The notes: generated from the letters alone by a model not told the origin. Shown: positions 54,311 to 63,914, numbered from the stretch's first letter. The stretch: DNA of 64,000 bases from Paenibacillus sp. FSL R10-2782 (GCF_038592985.1 NZ_CP151951.1:1665001-1729000), one strand, 5' to 3'. Translations and numbers: made by a program.

Positions 54311-54619
54311 TCACCATGTCGATTCTTGATCCAGGCGGACACGAGGTTCATCGTTAACGAGAAAGTCGTACCAGCGGTTGCGAAAACGAACCTGAGGCCC
54401 GTCTGCGGGTACGTGCTCCTCCATACGGAGCGCCTCAGGGATAGGACGCGGATGCTGGCTTTCCACCACGGCTCGATCCTCTTCCAGCACCCTGCTGCTA
54501 TATCTGGAAAAAATCCGGCTCATACCCGGTACAAATTTGGCAAAATTACGTCCAGCCAGCCCGTAGATGGCGGTCACCTCCTGCTCAATTGAAACAGGTA
54601 CCCTGAAATTGGAAAGAGG
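54311..54619 (-). pseudogene. C-terminal remnant of a Rieske-type oxygenase
   Basis: About 100 codons open on the minus strand between two stops, with no start. The stretch PVSIEQEVTAIYGLAGRNFA, VLEEDRAVVESQHPRPIPEA and FRNRWYDFL matches the C-terminal part of Rieske oxygenases of the pheophorbide-oxygenase/vanillate-demethylase kind as I know them. The Rieske cluster and catalytic domains are missing. It directly abuts the truncated kinase start on the other strand. Confidence 0.6.
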
Positions 54620-54762
54620 CTATATGAAATTAATCAATAGAAAAAGGAGTACCTCCCCAAATCTCGAAAGTGTTAAGCACCACACAAAACACAGAGATGA
54701 GAGGATAGACTTGCTATGTCATATATTCGACACGAGAGGCAATATTTATATGAAAAGGGATA

Positions 54763-54930
54763 AAAGCACAACAACCCGATTACGCCTTCAAATATGCAAC
54801 TCTGGATGCTGGGTATGATTATGAGCCGATCTACGAGCAAATTCGCCAAGCAAAGCTCATGCGATCATCGCTTACAATCGACGACGTGAATCCGAATTAA
54901 TGGGATTTGACGAGCATTTTTATTGTCCAA
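54763..54930 (+). pseudogene. Frameshifted transposase fragment
   Basis: Frame one reads KAQQPDYAFKYATLDAGYDY EPIYEQIRQAK; a one-base shift continues as AHAIIAYNRRRESELMGFDEHF. Together these look like a central piece of a DDE transposase with the DAGYD acidic motif. Both ends are missing and no terminal inverted repeats were found. The remaining bases up to the spoVR stop (54931-55091) hold no gene. Confidence 0.6.
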
Positions 54931-55091
54931 CTAAGTGTAGCCGACCAATATGTGGTCCCAATAGAGTGGGTCAAGTGGGTTCCAAAGGAGTGGGCATTTT
55001 GGATTCTAATTAAGAAGTGTAAAAAGACGCATTCCGTTTTTTCGGATACGCCTTTACTTTCGCTATATACTGGTCGTTTGTTTCTATACAA

Positions 55092-56537
55092 CTATACAAA
55101 CTTGCGATGATGCTTCTTGCCATCGTATGAGAATAAGGCCAGCTTGCCTTCAATCATCGTTTCCAAATGAACGGTCCGCCCCCATAACTGATACACATAC
55201 GGAAGCGTACGCTCCATATATTTTAAATCCAGCTCAATCCCTTCAAACTGATGCTTGAGCTTCAACTCGCCAGTGTGCAGATAATCTCCATCCTCAACGA
55301 CGATATAAGGGGAGCCGCCATTCACACGCGAGAATACGAGCTGGTCCCGTATGTTCTCCCACGATTTATCTGTGATTTTCCAATCCGGCCCTCGTTTCTC
55401 AAACACGTATAGATCCAAATCCTCTGTCAGTTTCTTGGTCATGTAATTGCGTATAAAAGAGGTGTCTGAGTCAAATTCCCGTACCTCGAACATTTTAGCG
55501 CGTCCTTCGCCTGGTTTGCGTCCTTGTCGATCCTGCTCTTCACGGGTTGGGTTATCCCATCGCTTTTCAATATCCTCAAATATTTTAAGCCCCAAATAAT
55601 ACGGATTCAGGCTTTGCTTGGAAGGCTGTACGACAGAAGCGTTCAGCAGTGCAAATTCAACGGTTTCATCCCCGGTCAAATCCAATTCCCTGACAATCCG
55701 CTGATGCCAATAGGAGGCCCAGCCTTCATTCATAATTTTGGTCTCCATCTGGGGCCAGAAATACAGCATTTCGTCCCGCAGCATCGTCATGATATCCCGC
55801 TGCCAGTCCTCTAGAACTTCCGAAAATTCCTGAATAAACCAGACGACATCCTTCTCCGGTTCAGGCGGGAACTGTCGTATCTGTATGCCTTCGCTTTCCG
55901 TCGAATCCGGCTGTAGCTTCACCGTGTCCAGTGACCACAGATCATCGTAAGGACCGTCTGGGCGCTGCCGTTTTCCCGGTTCCTTTTGTTCACGGACTTT
56001 AAGCTCCATATATCGCTGTTTATCCAGATGTTGTGGTTTGATCAACTGCGGATCAATATGCTCCTGTATAGCCAGTACCGAATCAATGAAGGATTCGACG
56101 GCCTTCGAACCGTATTCCATTTCATAACCGCTGATCCGGTCTGCCGTAGCGGACATACTCTCCACCATATTGCGGTTGGAGGCCGAAAAGCGGGCATTGT
56201 GCTTGAAAAAATCACAGTGCGCCAGCACATGGGCGACAATCAGTTTATTCTGAACCAAAGAATTTCCCTCCAGCAGGAAGGCGTAGCAGGGATTGGAGTT
56301 GATAACCAGCTCATAGATTTTGCTCAGGCCAAAATCATACTGCATCTTCATTTTATGAAATGTTTTTCCAAAGCTCCAGTGGCTAAACCGAGTGGGCATC
56401 CCGTAGGCTCCAAACGTGTAGACAATATCGGCCGGGCAAATTTCATACCGCATCGGATAGTAGTCCAGCCCGAATCCGCTGGCAACTTCCATAATTTCAG
56501 CAATGGCGTATTCCAGCTCCCGATGGTCACTGCTCAT
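55092..56537 (-). CDS. spoVR: SpoVR-family protein
   Basis: 481 residues with the conserved SpoVR blocks [54 protein letters not shown] and EGWASYWHQ. In B. subtilis needed for proper spore cortex. The ATG overlaps the yhbH stop by 4 bases, so the two are translationally coupled. With PrkA and YhbH it forms a widely conserved three-gene set. Confidence 0.93.
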   Translation of the reverse strand: MSSDHRELEYAIAEIMEVASGFGLDYYPMRYEICPADIVYTFGAYGMPTRFSHWSFGKTFHKMKMQYDFGLSKIYELVINSNPCYAFLLEGNSLVQNKLIVAHVLAHCDFFKHNARFSASNRNMVESMSATADRISGYEMEYGSKAVESFIDSVLAIQEHIDPQLIKPQHLDKQRYMELKVREQKEPGKRQRPDGPYDDLWSLDTVKLQPDSTESEGIQIRQFPPEPEKDVVWFIQEFSEVLEDWQRDIMTMLRDEMLYFWPQMETKIMNEGWASYWHQRIVRELDLTGDETVEFALLNASVVQPSKQSLNPYYLGLKIFEDIEKRWDNPTREEQDRQGRKPGEGRAKMFEVREFDSDTSFIRNYMTKKLTEDLDLYVFEKRGPDWKITDKSWENIRDQLVFSRVNGGSPYIVVEDGDYLHTGELKLKHQFEGIELDLKYMERTLPYVYQLWGRTVHLETMIEGKLALFSYDGKKHHRKFV

Positions 56538-57700
56538 CCAGCGCTCCCCCCTTCCCGTTTGCGAAAAAAGGTGCGTAAGGCTTCGTATACCTCGCCCTTT
56601 TCCTTGATGACGTAATACATGAATTGATCCATCTTGATGTTCTTATAGGCCGACATCAGTGTGCTGCTGCGGTTATATTGATTCACTTCTCCATAGCCGA
56701 ACATGTTGCTGCGCTTCATAAGCTCCTCGATTAACTTCACGCACCGCTCGTTGTCCGAGGTCAGATTGTCGCCGTCAGAGAAATGGAAGGGATAAATATT
56801 ATAGCTGGAAGGAGGATAGCGCTTGTCGATAATCTCCAATGCCTTGAGATAGGCCGAAGAGCAGATCGTGCCGCCACTTTCTCCACGAGTGAAAAATTCC
56901 TCCTCTGTAACCTCTTTGGCTTCGGTATGATGCGCCAGAAAGACAATCTCCACCTTTTCATATTGACGGCGCAAAAAGCGGGTCATCCAGAAAAAGAAGC
57001 TGCGGGCGCAATATTTTTCAAAAGATCCCATCGAGCCGGAAGTATCCATCATCGCAATGATCACAGCGTTGGATTGAGGGATGGTTTTTTCCTCCCATGT
57101 TTTATAACGGAGATCGTCAGGACTGATATGATGAATGCCCGGCTTCCCCTGACGAGCGTTGCGACGCAGATTTTCGAGAATGGTTCGCTTCTTGTCAATG
57201 TTGGCCTGCATGCCTTTTTTGCGTATATCATTGAATACGATAGACTCAACCTCAATCTGTTCCTTGTCTTTCTGCTGCAAATGCGGTAATTCCATATCCT
57301 CGAACAGCATATCTTCCAGTTCTTCCATGCTGACTTCCGTCTCCATGATATCGTGTCCAGGCTGGTCTCCGGCCTTCTCGCCTTTACCGGGCTTCTGGGA
57401 AGCAGGATCGCGTCCGATGACATCGCCCACCTGACTGTCGCCATCCCCTTGCCCTACATGCTTTTGCTTCTGATAATTATAAATGAAGCGATATTCGTCC
57501 AGACTGCGAATCGGCACTTTAATAATCTGCTTACCGTCTGACATGATAATATTTTCTTCCGTAATCAGATCAGGCAGATTTTGCTTAATCACATCTTTGA
57601 CCTTCTGCTGATGACGCTGCTGGTCTTGGTACCCTTTGCGATGCAGCGACCAATCTTCGCGGGATACGACGAATGAATATGGCTGACGTGGTTCCGGCAT
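56534..57700 (-). CDS. yhbH: YhbH/YeaH-family protein (DUF444, VWA domain)
   Basis: 388 residues. The C-terminal half is a von Willebrand A-like domain with the MIDAS motif DTSGSMG and a later SDGDN. Family partner of PrkA and SpoVR in sporulation. ATG 57700 ([10 protein letters not shown]) follows GGGGGG(T)G, preferred over the nine-codon longer frame. Confidence 0.92.
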   Translation of the reverse strand: MPEPRQPYSFVVSREDWSLHRKGYQDQQRHQQKVKDVIKQNLPDLITEENIIMSDGKQIIKVPIRSLDEYRFIYNYQKQKHVGQGDGDSQVGDVIGRDPASQKPGKGEKAGDQPGHDIMETEVSMEELEDMLFEDMELPHLQQKDKEQIEVESIVFNDIRKKGMQANIDKKRTILENLRRNARQGKPGIHHISPDDLRYKTWEEKTIPQSNAVIIAMMDTSGSMGSFEKYCARSFFFWMTRFLRRQYEKVEIVFLAHHTEAKEVTEEEFFTRGESGGTICSSAYLKALEIIDKRYPPSSYNIYPFHFSDGDNLTSDNERCVKLIEELMKRSNMFGYGEVNQYNRSSTLMSAYKNIKMDQFMYYVIKEKGEVYEALRTFFRKREGGSAG

Positions 57701-57864
57701 TGTTAGGCACCCCCCAAGTGGATACACGGCACAGTTTGGCCTTGTTGGTTATTAAGTATATTCACGGGGATGTACGATATGTGATGGAACTCGATTTAAA
57801 TTCTGCCCGTTTGCTTTTATAATGAAAGTAAAAAATGTAAAAAAAGAATGGAGAACCTTGAGTT

Positions 57865-58584
57865 ATGGAAGAAATTGCAGTACTTATAGTAGACGATGAA
57901 CAGGGGCTGCGGGATATGCTGACAATGGTGTTAAAAAAAGAAGGATTCCTTCATGTTAAGCATGCAGCAACGGGTCAGGAAGCGCTGCAAGTCGTGATGG
58001 AATCTCAGATTGATGTGATTGTGCTTGATGTTATGCTCCCTGATAGCGATGGGTTTGAGGTGTGTCGTCATTTGCGTCTATATACGGAAGCTCCTATTCT
58101 TTTTTTGACGGCAAGAGATACAGACCTGGACAAATTAATGGGATTTGGTATCGGGGGGGACGATTATATTACCAAACCGTTTAACCCTCTGGAAGTCGTT
58201 GCGCGTATGAAAGCTCGAATGAGATATCGGAAAGTTCCGACTGTGGCCATGAAACCGTCCTTACGCACTTTAGATTTTGGATATTTTCGTCTGGAGTTGG
58301 ATTCCGGTGTGTTGTATGTGGAGGACAAGCAGGTCGATTGTCCGGCACGTGAATGGCTACTGCTGGTATTTTTATGTAAGCACCCAAACCGTATTTTCAG
58401 TGTACGGCAGCTATACGAGGCGATATGGAGCGAGGCCTTCTTGGGTGATGAGAAGACTGTAGTGATTCATATCTCCCGTTTACGAAAAAAAATAGAGCCT
58501 GAACCTAAGCAACCGCAATTTTTAATTAATGTAAGAGGACTTGGTTATAAAATGATGTCAGTCAAGAGGGAGGAGCAAGAATGA
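57865..58584 (+). CDS. OmpR-family response regulator of the lantibiotic locus
   Basis: 239 residues: receiver (VLIVDDEQGLRDMLTMVL, VIVLDVMLPDSDG, Lys in DYITKPF) and winged helix ending RGLGYKMMS. The stop overlaps the kinase start by 4 bases. Placed at the head of a rightward run (kinase, ABC transporter) leading to lanC and lanA, it is the likely regulator of lantibiotic immunity or production (LanR), although a Bce-type stress role is possible. Confidence 0.9.
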   Translation: MEEIAVLIVDDEQGLRDMLTMVLKKEGFLHVKHAATGQEALQVVMESQIDVIVLDVMLPDSDGFEVCRHLRLYTEAPILFLTARDTDLDKLMGFGIGGDDYITKPFNPLEVVARMKARMRYRKVPTVAMKPSLRTLDFGYFRLELDSGVLYVEDKQVDCPAREWLLLVFLCKHPNRIFSVRQLYEAIWSEAFLGDEKTVVIHISRLRKKIEPEPKQPQFLINVRGLGYKMMSVKREEQE

Positions 58585-59663
58585 ACCCTCTGGTTAAAAT
58601 GTCCTTTCGTTTTATGAAAGTAACGTTATGCTTTGTACTGGCCTATGTTCTTTGTTTTGTTATCTGCACGATCATATATATTTTTATAAAAAGTACATTT
58701 GCTGCATCTCATGGTGCATCTCAAAATATAAATATTAATCTATTTTGGACTGGACTTGGTATCGTGCAAAGTACTGTATTCATAGCTGCCTATGGATGGT
58801 ATATTGGTAAGCCACTAATTTACATGATGAAATGGATTGGAAATATATCAACGGGGGAATTCCAAGCGCCTCTAAGTGAGTTGGAACTGCGAGAGCGTAA
58901 AAAAAATCGGGAAAATAGTTATAAGCTCCCGTATCAATTGTATAGAGAGCTTTTTGAACAAATGAACATATTATCTGCTCAATTGCGCCGTAATGAGGAG
59001 GAGAGAGTGGAAATAGAAAAGCGAAAACAGCAGTGGGTAGCAGGCGTAAGCCATGATCTGAAAACACCGTTAACCTATATCGAAGGATATGCAGCCATGC
59101 TAACTGCCCAAGAGTATGATTGGTCTGATGAAGAGAGAAGAAGCTTTAGCATATGCATCAGTGAAAAAGTGACGGAGATGAAGCAGTTGATTCAGGATCT
59201 AAATGCTTCTATGCAGTTCAAGGAGAGCTCTCTGCCGATTCAATTGAAGGAGGAAGACATTGTAGAGTTTCTGCGCAATGCAGTCATAGATATCGCTAAC
59301 CATCCTTCAGCCGAGCAATACGAATTTTCTTTTACGTCAATGGAAGCAACATGTATTATGCTCTTCGATAGCAAATTATTAGGTAGAGCGCTACAAAATT
59401 TTTTAATTAATGCGATCATCCATAACCCACCAGGTACACATGTTTCAATGGAAGTGAACAAAGCGAACGATAAGCTTCATATTTTTATCGAAGATGACGG
59501 CATAGGAATAATTCCAAATGAGTTCATGCGGGCGTCTCACTCTAAAGGTCATGGAATACCTATTGCCAAAAGCTTTATTGAAGCGCATAACGGAACGCTT
59601 CATATCCTTCCAGGAAGTAAAACGGGTACAAGGATGGAGATTTCATTGCCGCTAAACATCTAA
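58581..59663 (+). CDS. Sensor histidine kinase of the lantibiotic locus
   Basis: 360 residues: two membrane helices (about 14-38 and 50-74) with a short external loop, a HAMP-like linker, HisKA with the phosphorylated His in GVSHDLKTPLTYIEGYAAML, and HATPase (DDGIGIIP, then SKGHGIPIAKSF). The small sensor loop fits an intramembrane-sensing or LanK kinase. Partner of the regulator just upstream. Confidence 0.9.
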   Translation: MNPLVKMSFRFMKVTLCFVLAYVLCFVICTIIYIFIKSTFAASHGASQNININLFWTGLGIVQSTVFIAAYGWYIGKPLIYMMKWIGNISTGEFQAPLSELELRERKKNRENSYKLPYQLYRELFEQMNILSAQLRRNEEERVEIEKRKQQWVAGVSHDLKTPLTYIEGYAAMLTAQEYDWSDEERRSFSICISEKVTEMKQLIQDLNASMQFKESSLPIQLKEEDIVEFLRNAVIDIANHPSAEQYEFSFTSMEATCIMLFDSKLLGRALQNFLINAIIHNPPGTHVSMEVNKANDKLHIFIEDDGIGIIPNEFMRASHSKGHGIPIAKSFIEAHNGTLHILPGSKTGTRMEISLPLNI

Positions 59664-59804
59664 CTTTTCAACATCTGATCTCACATTTTGAAGCTTGCTT
59701 GTTTTTTGCCTGCTGTTTATGAACTGTTTACTTGATGTTAACTTTACTTCAGTAAACTATATGTAACTAAAACTTCAGCATTAAAAGTCGAGAGGAGATA
59801 GGAA

Positions 59805-60728
59805 ATGTCTGAATATGTAATACATACACAGCAGCTAACTAGGCGTTTTGGAAAACGGGAATTTGTAAAACGATTAAATCTCCAGGTACCCGGAGAGCAA
59901 ATTTATGGATTTTTAGGACCTAATGGGGCAGGTAAAACAACCACGATTCGTATGCTGCTCGGGCTGATTAAATCCACAGCTGGAGAAATTGAGATTTTCG
60001 GGAAAAAGCTAAAGGATCAGCGTATGGAAATTTTGAAGGATGTTGGTTCCTTAGTTGAATCACCTGCCTATTATGCTCATTTATCCGCATATAGAAATTT
60101 GGAAATCGTTACAACGATGCGTGGACTGCCGACACGAAGAATTCATGAAGTGCTGGATTTGGTGAGATTAAGCAAGGATGCGTATCGTCCGGTAAAAGGA
60201 TATTCCTTGGGGATGCGACAAAGACTGGGGATTGCCATGGCACTTATTTCTAATCCCAAATTGTTGATTCTTGATGAACCGACGAATGGTTTGGACCCGT
60301 CAGGTATCCAGGAAATTCGGGAGTTAATTATGAACTTGCCTGGCGCTTACGGAATGACGGTACTGGTTTCGAGCCATTTATTAAGTGAGATTGAGCAGAT
60401 TGCAACCTATGTAGGAATTATTAATCAGGGTGAAATGATTTTCCAGGGAACGATGAAGGAACTCACAGCCAAAAGTAAGCCTCAATTATTCATCGAAACC
60501 CAAGATCCTGTTCTGGCTGCAGGAGCACTGATTCAGCATGGATGGACGGCTGGAGCTGAATCCATGGAGCCCAAAGAAGTCGTAACTCCTATTGTGGATC
60601 GGCAACAATCTTCGGAGATGATTAAGGTGCTTGTGGAACACAATCATCCCATTTATCGGGTAACAGAAAAGAAAAAAACATTGGAGGAGATTTTCCTTGA
60701 ACTGACTGGTAAGGAGCGAAGCTTATGA
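59805..60728 (+). CDS. Lantibiotic immunity ABC transporter, ATP-binding subunit (LanF)
   Basis: 307 residues: Walker A GPNGAGKTT (about 38-46), signature YSLGMRQRLG (133-142), Walker B LLILDEPT (153-160), H-loop VSSH. At the Q-loop position it has glutamate (VGSLVES, Glu85), the E-loop described for LanF-type bacteriocin immunity ATPases. With the two permeases downstream it should expel lantibiotic from the membrane. The 141-base gap before it contains a TTTACT TC AGTAAA dyad and may hold its own promoter. Confidence 0.88.
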   Translation: MSEYVIHTQQLTRRFGKREFVKRLNLQVPGEQIYGFLGPNGAGKTTTIRMLLGLIKSTAGEIEIFGKKLKDQRMEILKDVGSLVESPAYYAHLSAYRNLEIVTTMRGLPTRRIHEVLDLVRLSKDAYRPVKGYSLGMRQRLGIAMALISNPKLLILDEPTNGLDPSGIQEIRELIMNLPGAYGMTVLVSSHLLSEIEQIATYVGIINQGEMIFQGTMKELTAKSKPQLFIETQDPVLAAGALIQHGWTAGAESMEPKEVVTPIVDRQQSSEMIKVLVEHNHPIYRVTEKKKTLEEIFLELTGKERSL

Positions 60729-61432
60729 TACTCCGGGTAGTGAAGGCAGAGGGGTTCAAGCTAAAGAAAATATGCTGGTGGCTTCCTCTTGTACAAGGCT
60801 GTGTACTCACAGGTATGACTGCCGTGGAATGGTATCTTTACTTTCGGCAAGGGCCAGGAGGAGTCTATGCTGGTTTTGCTGTTATGTTTATGTTTCTCTC
60901 GTTTGTGATGCTGCTTGGCGGTACACTTTTAGCGAGCATTATGGCGGGTACAGAGCATGATACTCATACATGGAAACAGCTTATGGCCATGCCTGTTCCC
61001 AGAAGCTACATCTATTTATCCAAAATAGTATGGATCGTGATTCTACAGTTTGGTACCGCCTTGATCACTATAGCAGGGATGAGTCTTATCTGGATGCTGT
61101 ATACAAACGAGCCAATTCCTTGGCGGATTATGCTGTTGCAGCCGATTAATGCAAGCTTGGCTACTCTACCAGTACTCGCAATTCAACTTTGGCTTTCTAC
61201 GCTTTTCACTAATCAAGCATTCCCATTAGCGTTTGGTATATTTGGTTCTATTGCAAGCTTGTTTTTGGCACGCACAAGTATTCTATGGATTAAAATATTG
61301 CCTTGGTCATACCCTGCACTATCAAGCCCTCTGATTAAGGAACACATGATTTGGGTGATCGTTGCTTTAAGTGCAGGGATCATCTTTACGGGACTTGGTA
61401 CATTACAGTTTACCAAGCATGAATTCAAATAG
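60725..61432 (+). CDS. Lantibiotic immunity ABC permease (LanE-like)
   Basis: 235 residues with six hydrophobic segments and the EHDTHTWKQLMAMPVPR loop typical of ABC-2-like immunity permeases (MutE/EpiE group). The ATG overlaps the ATPase stop by 4 bases. Confidence 0.82.
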   Translation: MILRVVKAEGFKLKKICWWLPLVQGCVLTGMTAVEWYLYFRQGPGGVYAGFAVMFMFLSFVMLLGGTLLASIMAGTEHDTHTWKQLMAMPVPRSYIYLSKIVWIVILQFGTALITIAGMSLIWMLYTNEPIPWRIMLLQPINASLATLPVLAIQLWLSTLFTNQAFPLAFGIFGSIASLFLARTSILWIKILPWSYPALSSPLIKEHMIWVIVALSAGIIFTGLGTLQFTKHEFK

Positions 61433-61446
61433 AGAGGAGAAGCTAC

Positions 61447-62181
61447 ATGGGCTCTATTTTACGCGTGGAAACGATAAAGCTTCAATGGATCATGGTATGG
61501 ATTCTCATTATATTGGATGCGGTCATAAATTCTTTAATGGGAGTCTTGGAACTGAACGATTTGAAGCAGTTTTTTTCGCCTAGCTGGTTAACTTTATACA
61601 CCTATTCAGCGCAATTTCACTCTATGTTTTTTTATCCGCTCTATTGTGGAATTATCGCTTCTCTTTTGTGTGCATACGAACATCGAGATGGGGGATGGAA
61701 GATTTTATTGAGCAGTCCGTATCCTCGTCAACAAATCTATTATGCAAAATATATATTGCTCATTCTCATACTGGGGCTTGATCAGCTTATATTCATAGTA
61801 GGCTATTTTGTAAGTGGAAATATAGCAGGTGCTCCAGGAGAAATCCCTTGGTCTGTCGTCCTTTCTACCGGTTTGGGAGGGTGGCTCGGGATTTTCCCTC
61901 TAGCAGCACTACAGCTTATGCTCTCGATAAAAATCCGGAATTTTGGAGCTTCTCTGGGAATGTCCATTTGCTGTGTGGTTCCTAATATTGTCATAACAGG
62001 CTTTCATTCTACTATAGGTGCGTGGTTTCCTTTTACGATTCCTTATTATATCATGATGCCTCAAACAGCGACTTATGCACCCAGAGTTGAGCCTTATAGC
62101 CTTGGATTGATTGTGATTTTTACGTTTCTAGCTTATCTGTATGGTGGAAGAAAGATGTTTGTGAATAGGGACTGGTTGTAG
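61447..62181 (+). CDS. Lantibiotic immunity ABC permease (LanG-like)
   Basis: 244 residues, six hydrophobic segments, with the matching loop EHRDGGWKILLSSPYPRQQIYYAKY (second of the LanE/LanG pair). It begins 14 bases after LanE. Its stop codon directly abuts the stop of the convergent lanC gene with no base between and no terminator visible. Confidence 0.82.
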   Translation: MGSILRVETIKLQWIMVWILIILDAVINSLMGVLELNDLKQFFSPSWLTLYTYSAQFHSMFFYPLYCGIIASLLCAYEHRDGGWKILLSSPYPRQQIYYAKYILLILILGLDQLIFIVGYFVSGNIAGAPGEIPWSVVLSTGLGGWLGIFPLAALQLMLSIKIRNFGASLGMSICCVVPNIVITGFHSTIGAWFPFTIPYYIMMPQTATYAPRVEPYSLGLIVIFTFLAYLYGGRKMFVNRDWL

Positions 62182-63543
62182 TTAGGATAGCATTAGGATG
62201 TAATCCCAAGCTAGCTCCTTGTTCTCAGAAACCCCTAATAAAGTAGCAGCAATTCCAGCAACGCCTTCAAGCATGCCCGCTTTTGACAGCCAGATCTGAG
62301 AGCCGTCCGCCTTTGGCTCGGGATCAAGAAATCCAAGTGGGCTATCCGCTTGAAAGCGATCAAGTAGACGGCTCGATAATTGTTGGACAAGTGGGATAAG
62401 CGCAGGCTCCTTACTGTGACACCACATTCGCCAAGATATCATGAGTAGACCGGCAAGACCGTGACAGAGTGCAGAGGAGTCCATTTCCCGTTCAGCCATC
62501 TCATAGGAGATTGCACTGATACAAGCTTTTACAGCCCATTTTTGTAGATCATCATTATGGAGAGCCTTTCCGGCAAGAAATAGGGAACAGGCGATGCCGG
62601 GTGTACCGTAACACCATGCTTCTCTTGCTCGTTGGAAATCAAACTCTAGTGACCCTGTTTCAGCTTCAAATGGAACAATATGAGGCCAGTAGAAGCCGTA
62701 TGTATCCTCATGTTTATACTTAAGCAACCATTCCGTAATGGTTTCAATCGCTTGATATTGACCTGTTACTTCAATTCCAGCACTGTATGCAACGGATAAT
62801 AAAGCCAACGGACCAGGAATACCATGTGCCATTCCACAATTGAAATTACCCAGAGGATAGTTACGTTTATCCCGGCCTAAAAATTGAAACTTTTGCGGAG
62901 AGTACCACCCTGGGACATAACGACTGTGAATATGTATGGGATGTGTAAGATGAGTGAGAAATTGAAGAATAGGCTCAACAAGAGGAGTACAGATGGGGTC
63001 GGTTGAACTCTTCAAAATATATCTTCCAATCCCTGAAGCTCCCGAAATGGTGTCAAAGGCTTGCATAGGCATCCCTTCGTGTAGACCTAATTGTTCTGTA
63101 TTCGACTGAAGCCATTGTTTCGTTAGAGGAATCATCCATTGATGGATCTGATGTAAGAAATTGCTGTAGTATTCGCCATGATTGGAAGCCTCACTCACGG
63201 AAGAAGCAATACCTGCCCATCCACTGTAAAGCGAGACATCGTTAAGACCATTTTTAGCAAGTGAAGCTTGGATTTGAGCCATGTTCAAGTGTATAGCCCC
63301 ATTCCAATCATACGAAGAGTCTGTAGCACGCCATTGGGATAGTAAATGAATATTACCAGGATAACCATGGGAAAGTGAAGTTCCTCCCCAAGGGTGGTAC
63401 TTTGTTTCCGGCGAAACATTGTGTTCTGCATGGACTGCCGTATAGACGGATTCGGGATCGCATAGACGGAAGGCAATCTTTTTACTGATATCTCTTGCAC
63501 GAGCTTGATCGGATTGTTGCATAACAAAACTATCCATTGTCAT
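62182..63543 (-). CDS. lanC: Lanthionine synthetase C-like cyclase (LanC)
   Basis: 453 residues with the LanC zinc site Cys311 (AWCYG), Cys360 and His361 (ALCHGLAGL). The catalytic histidine equivalent to NisC His212 is His240 (GMAHGIPG), and Arg307 lies four residues before Cys311 as Arg280 does in NisC. It adds cysteines to dehydrated Ser/Thr to close (methyl)lanthionine rings. SD AAAGGGG precedes the ATG. Unusually it faces away from the precursor gene, so lanA and lanC are divergent. Confidence 0.93.
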   Translation of the reverse strand: MTMDSFVMQQSDQARARDISKKIAFRLCDPESVYTAVHAEHNVSPETKYHPWGGTSLSHGYPGNIHLLSQWRATDSSYDWNGAIHLNMAQIQASLAKNGLNDVSLYSGWAGIASSVSEASNHGEYYSNFLHQIHQWMIPLTKQWLQSNTEQLGLHEGMPMQAFDTISGASGIGRYILKSSTDPICTPLVEPILQFLTHLTHPIHIHSRYVPGWYSPQKFQFLGRDKRNYPLGNFNCGMAHGIPGPLALLSVAYSAGIEVTGQYQAIETITEWLLKYKHEDTYGFYWPHIVPFEAETGSLEFDFQRAREAWCYGTPGIACSLFLAGKALHNDDLQKWAVKACISAISYEMAEREMDSSALCHGLAGLLMISWRMWCHSKEPALIPLVQQLSSRLLDRFQADSPLGFLDPEPKADGSQIWLSKAGMLEGVAGIAATLLGVSENKELAWDYILMLS

Positions 63544-63569
63544 ATGAATGTCCCCTTTATTTTTTTCTC

Positions 63570-63575
63570 ATTATA
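63570..63575 (-). promoter_or_regulatory. -10 element for lanC
   Basis: TATAAT on the minus strand, about 27 bases before the lanC ATG, without a recognisable -35. Confidence 0.4.
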
Positions 63576-63654
63576 TTGTCGCTAAAAGCTGCTGAGTTGT
63601 CCTTAAAAATACTAAAAAGTAACGAAGGTTTATCTTAAATGTACTCGTTGAAAT

Positions 63655-63708
63655 TAAGACAAATGTAAGAATTTTATAAAGTCTAGTTAAGATTATATAA
63701 CTTATAAT
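63655..63708 (+). promoter_or_regulatory. lanA promoter with spaced TAAGA repeats
   Basis: TAAGA occurs at 63655, 63666 and 63688, i.e. 11 and 22 bases apart, on one face of the helix, and ahead of the -10 TATAAT at 63703. Read on the minus strand the first two form TCT-N8-TCT, the spacing recalled for nisin promoters. No good -35 exists, as expected for an activator-dependent promoter. Confidence 0.5.
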
Positions 63709-63739
63709 GAAATTGTAAAAAATAAAAGGAGGTAACAAA

Positions 63740-63892
63740 ATGAAAAATCAATTTGATCTGGACTTGCAAGTAGCTAAAAATGAGGTTGCTCCTAAAGAGG
63801 TCCAACCAGCCAGTGGTCTCATCTGTACTCCTTCATGTGCAACAGGTACTTTGAATTGTCAAGTTAGTCTTACCTTCTGCAAAACGTGTTGA
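63740..63892 (+). CDS. lanA: Class I lantibiotic precursor (nisin/subtilin-like)
   Basis: 50 residues with AAAGGAGG before the ATG. The leader has the FDLD box (residues 5-8) of class I precursors. The core starts near residues 24-25 and contains Ser25/Cys29 (ring A spacing), the CTPSC motif (Thr30, Cys33; nisin CTPGC), Thr35/Cys40 (one residue shorter than nisin ring C) and a C-terminal cluster Ser43, Thr45, Cys47, Thr49, Cys50. There are five Cys for seven or so Ser/Thr. P. polymyxa lantibiotic paenilan may be the same or a close variant; I could not compare. Confidence 0.92.
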   Translation: MKNQFDLDLQVAKNEVAPKEVQPASGLICTPSCATGTLNCQVSLTFCKTC

Positions 63893-63914
63893 TAACGAGA
63901 AAATATGGAAAAAA

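Noticed and set aside
54272..54592. 106-codon plus-strand frame after the response regulator
   Set aside because: Only the first dozen codons look like a kinase start; the rest is antisense to the Rieske remnant.
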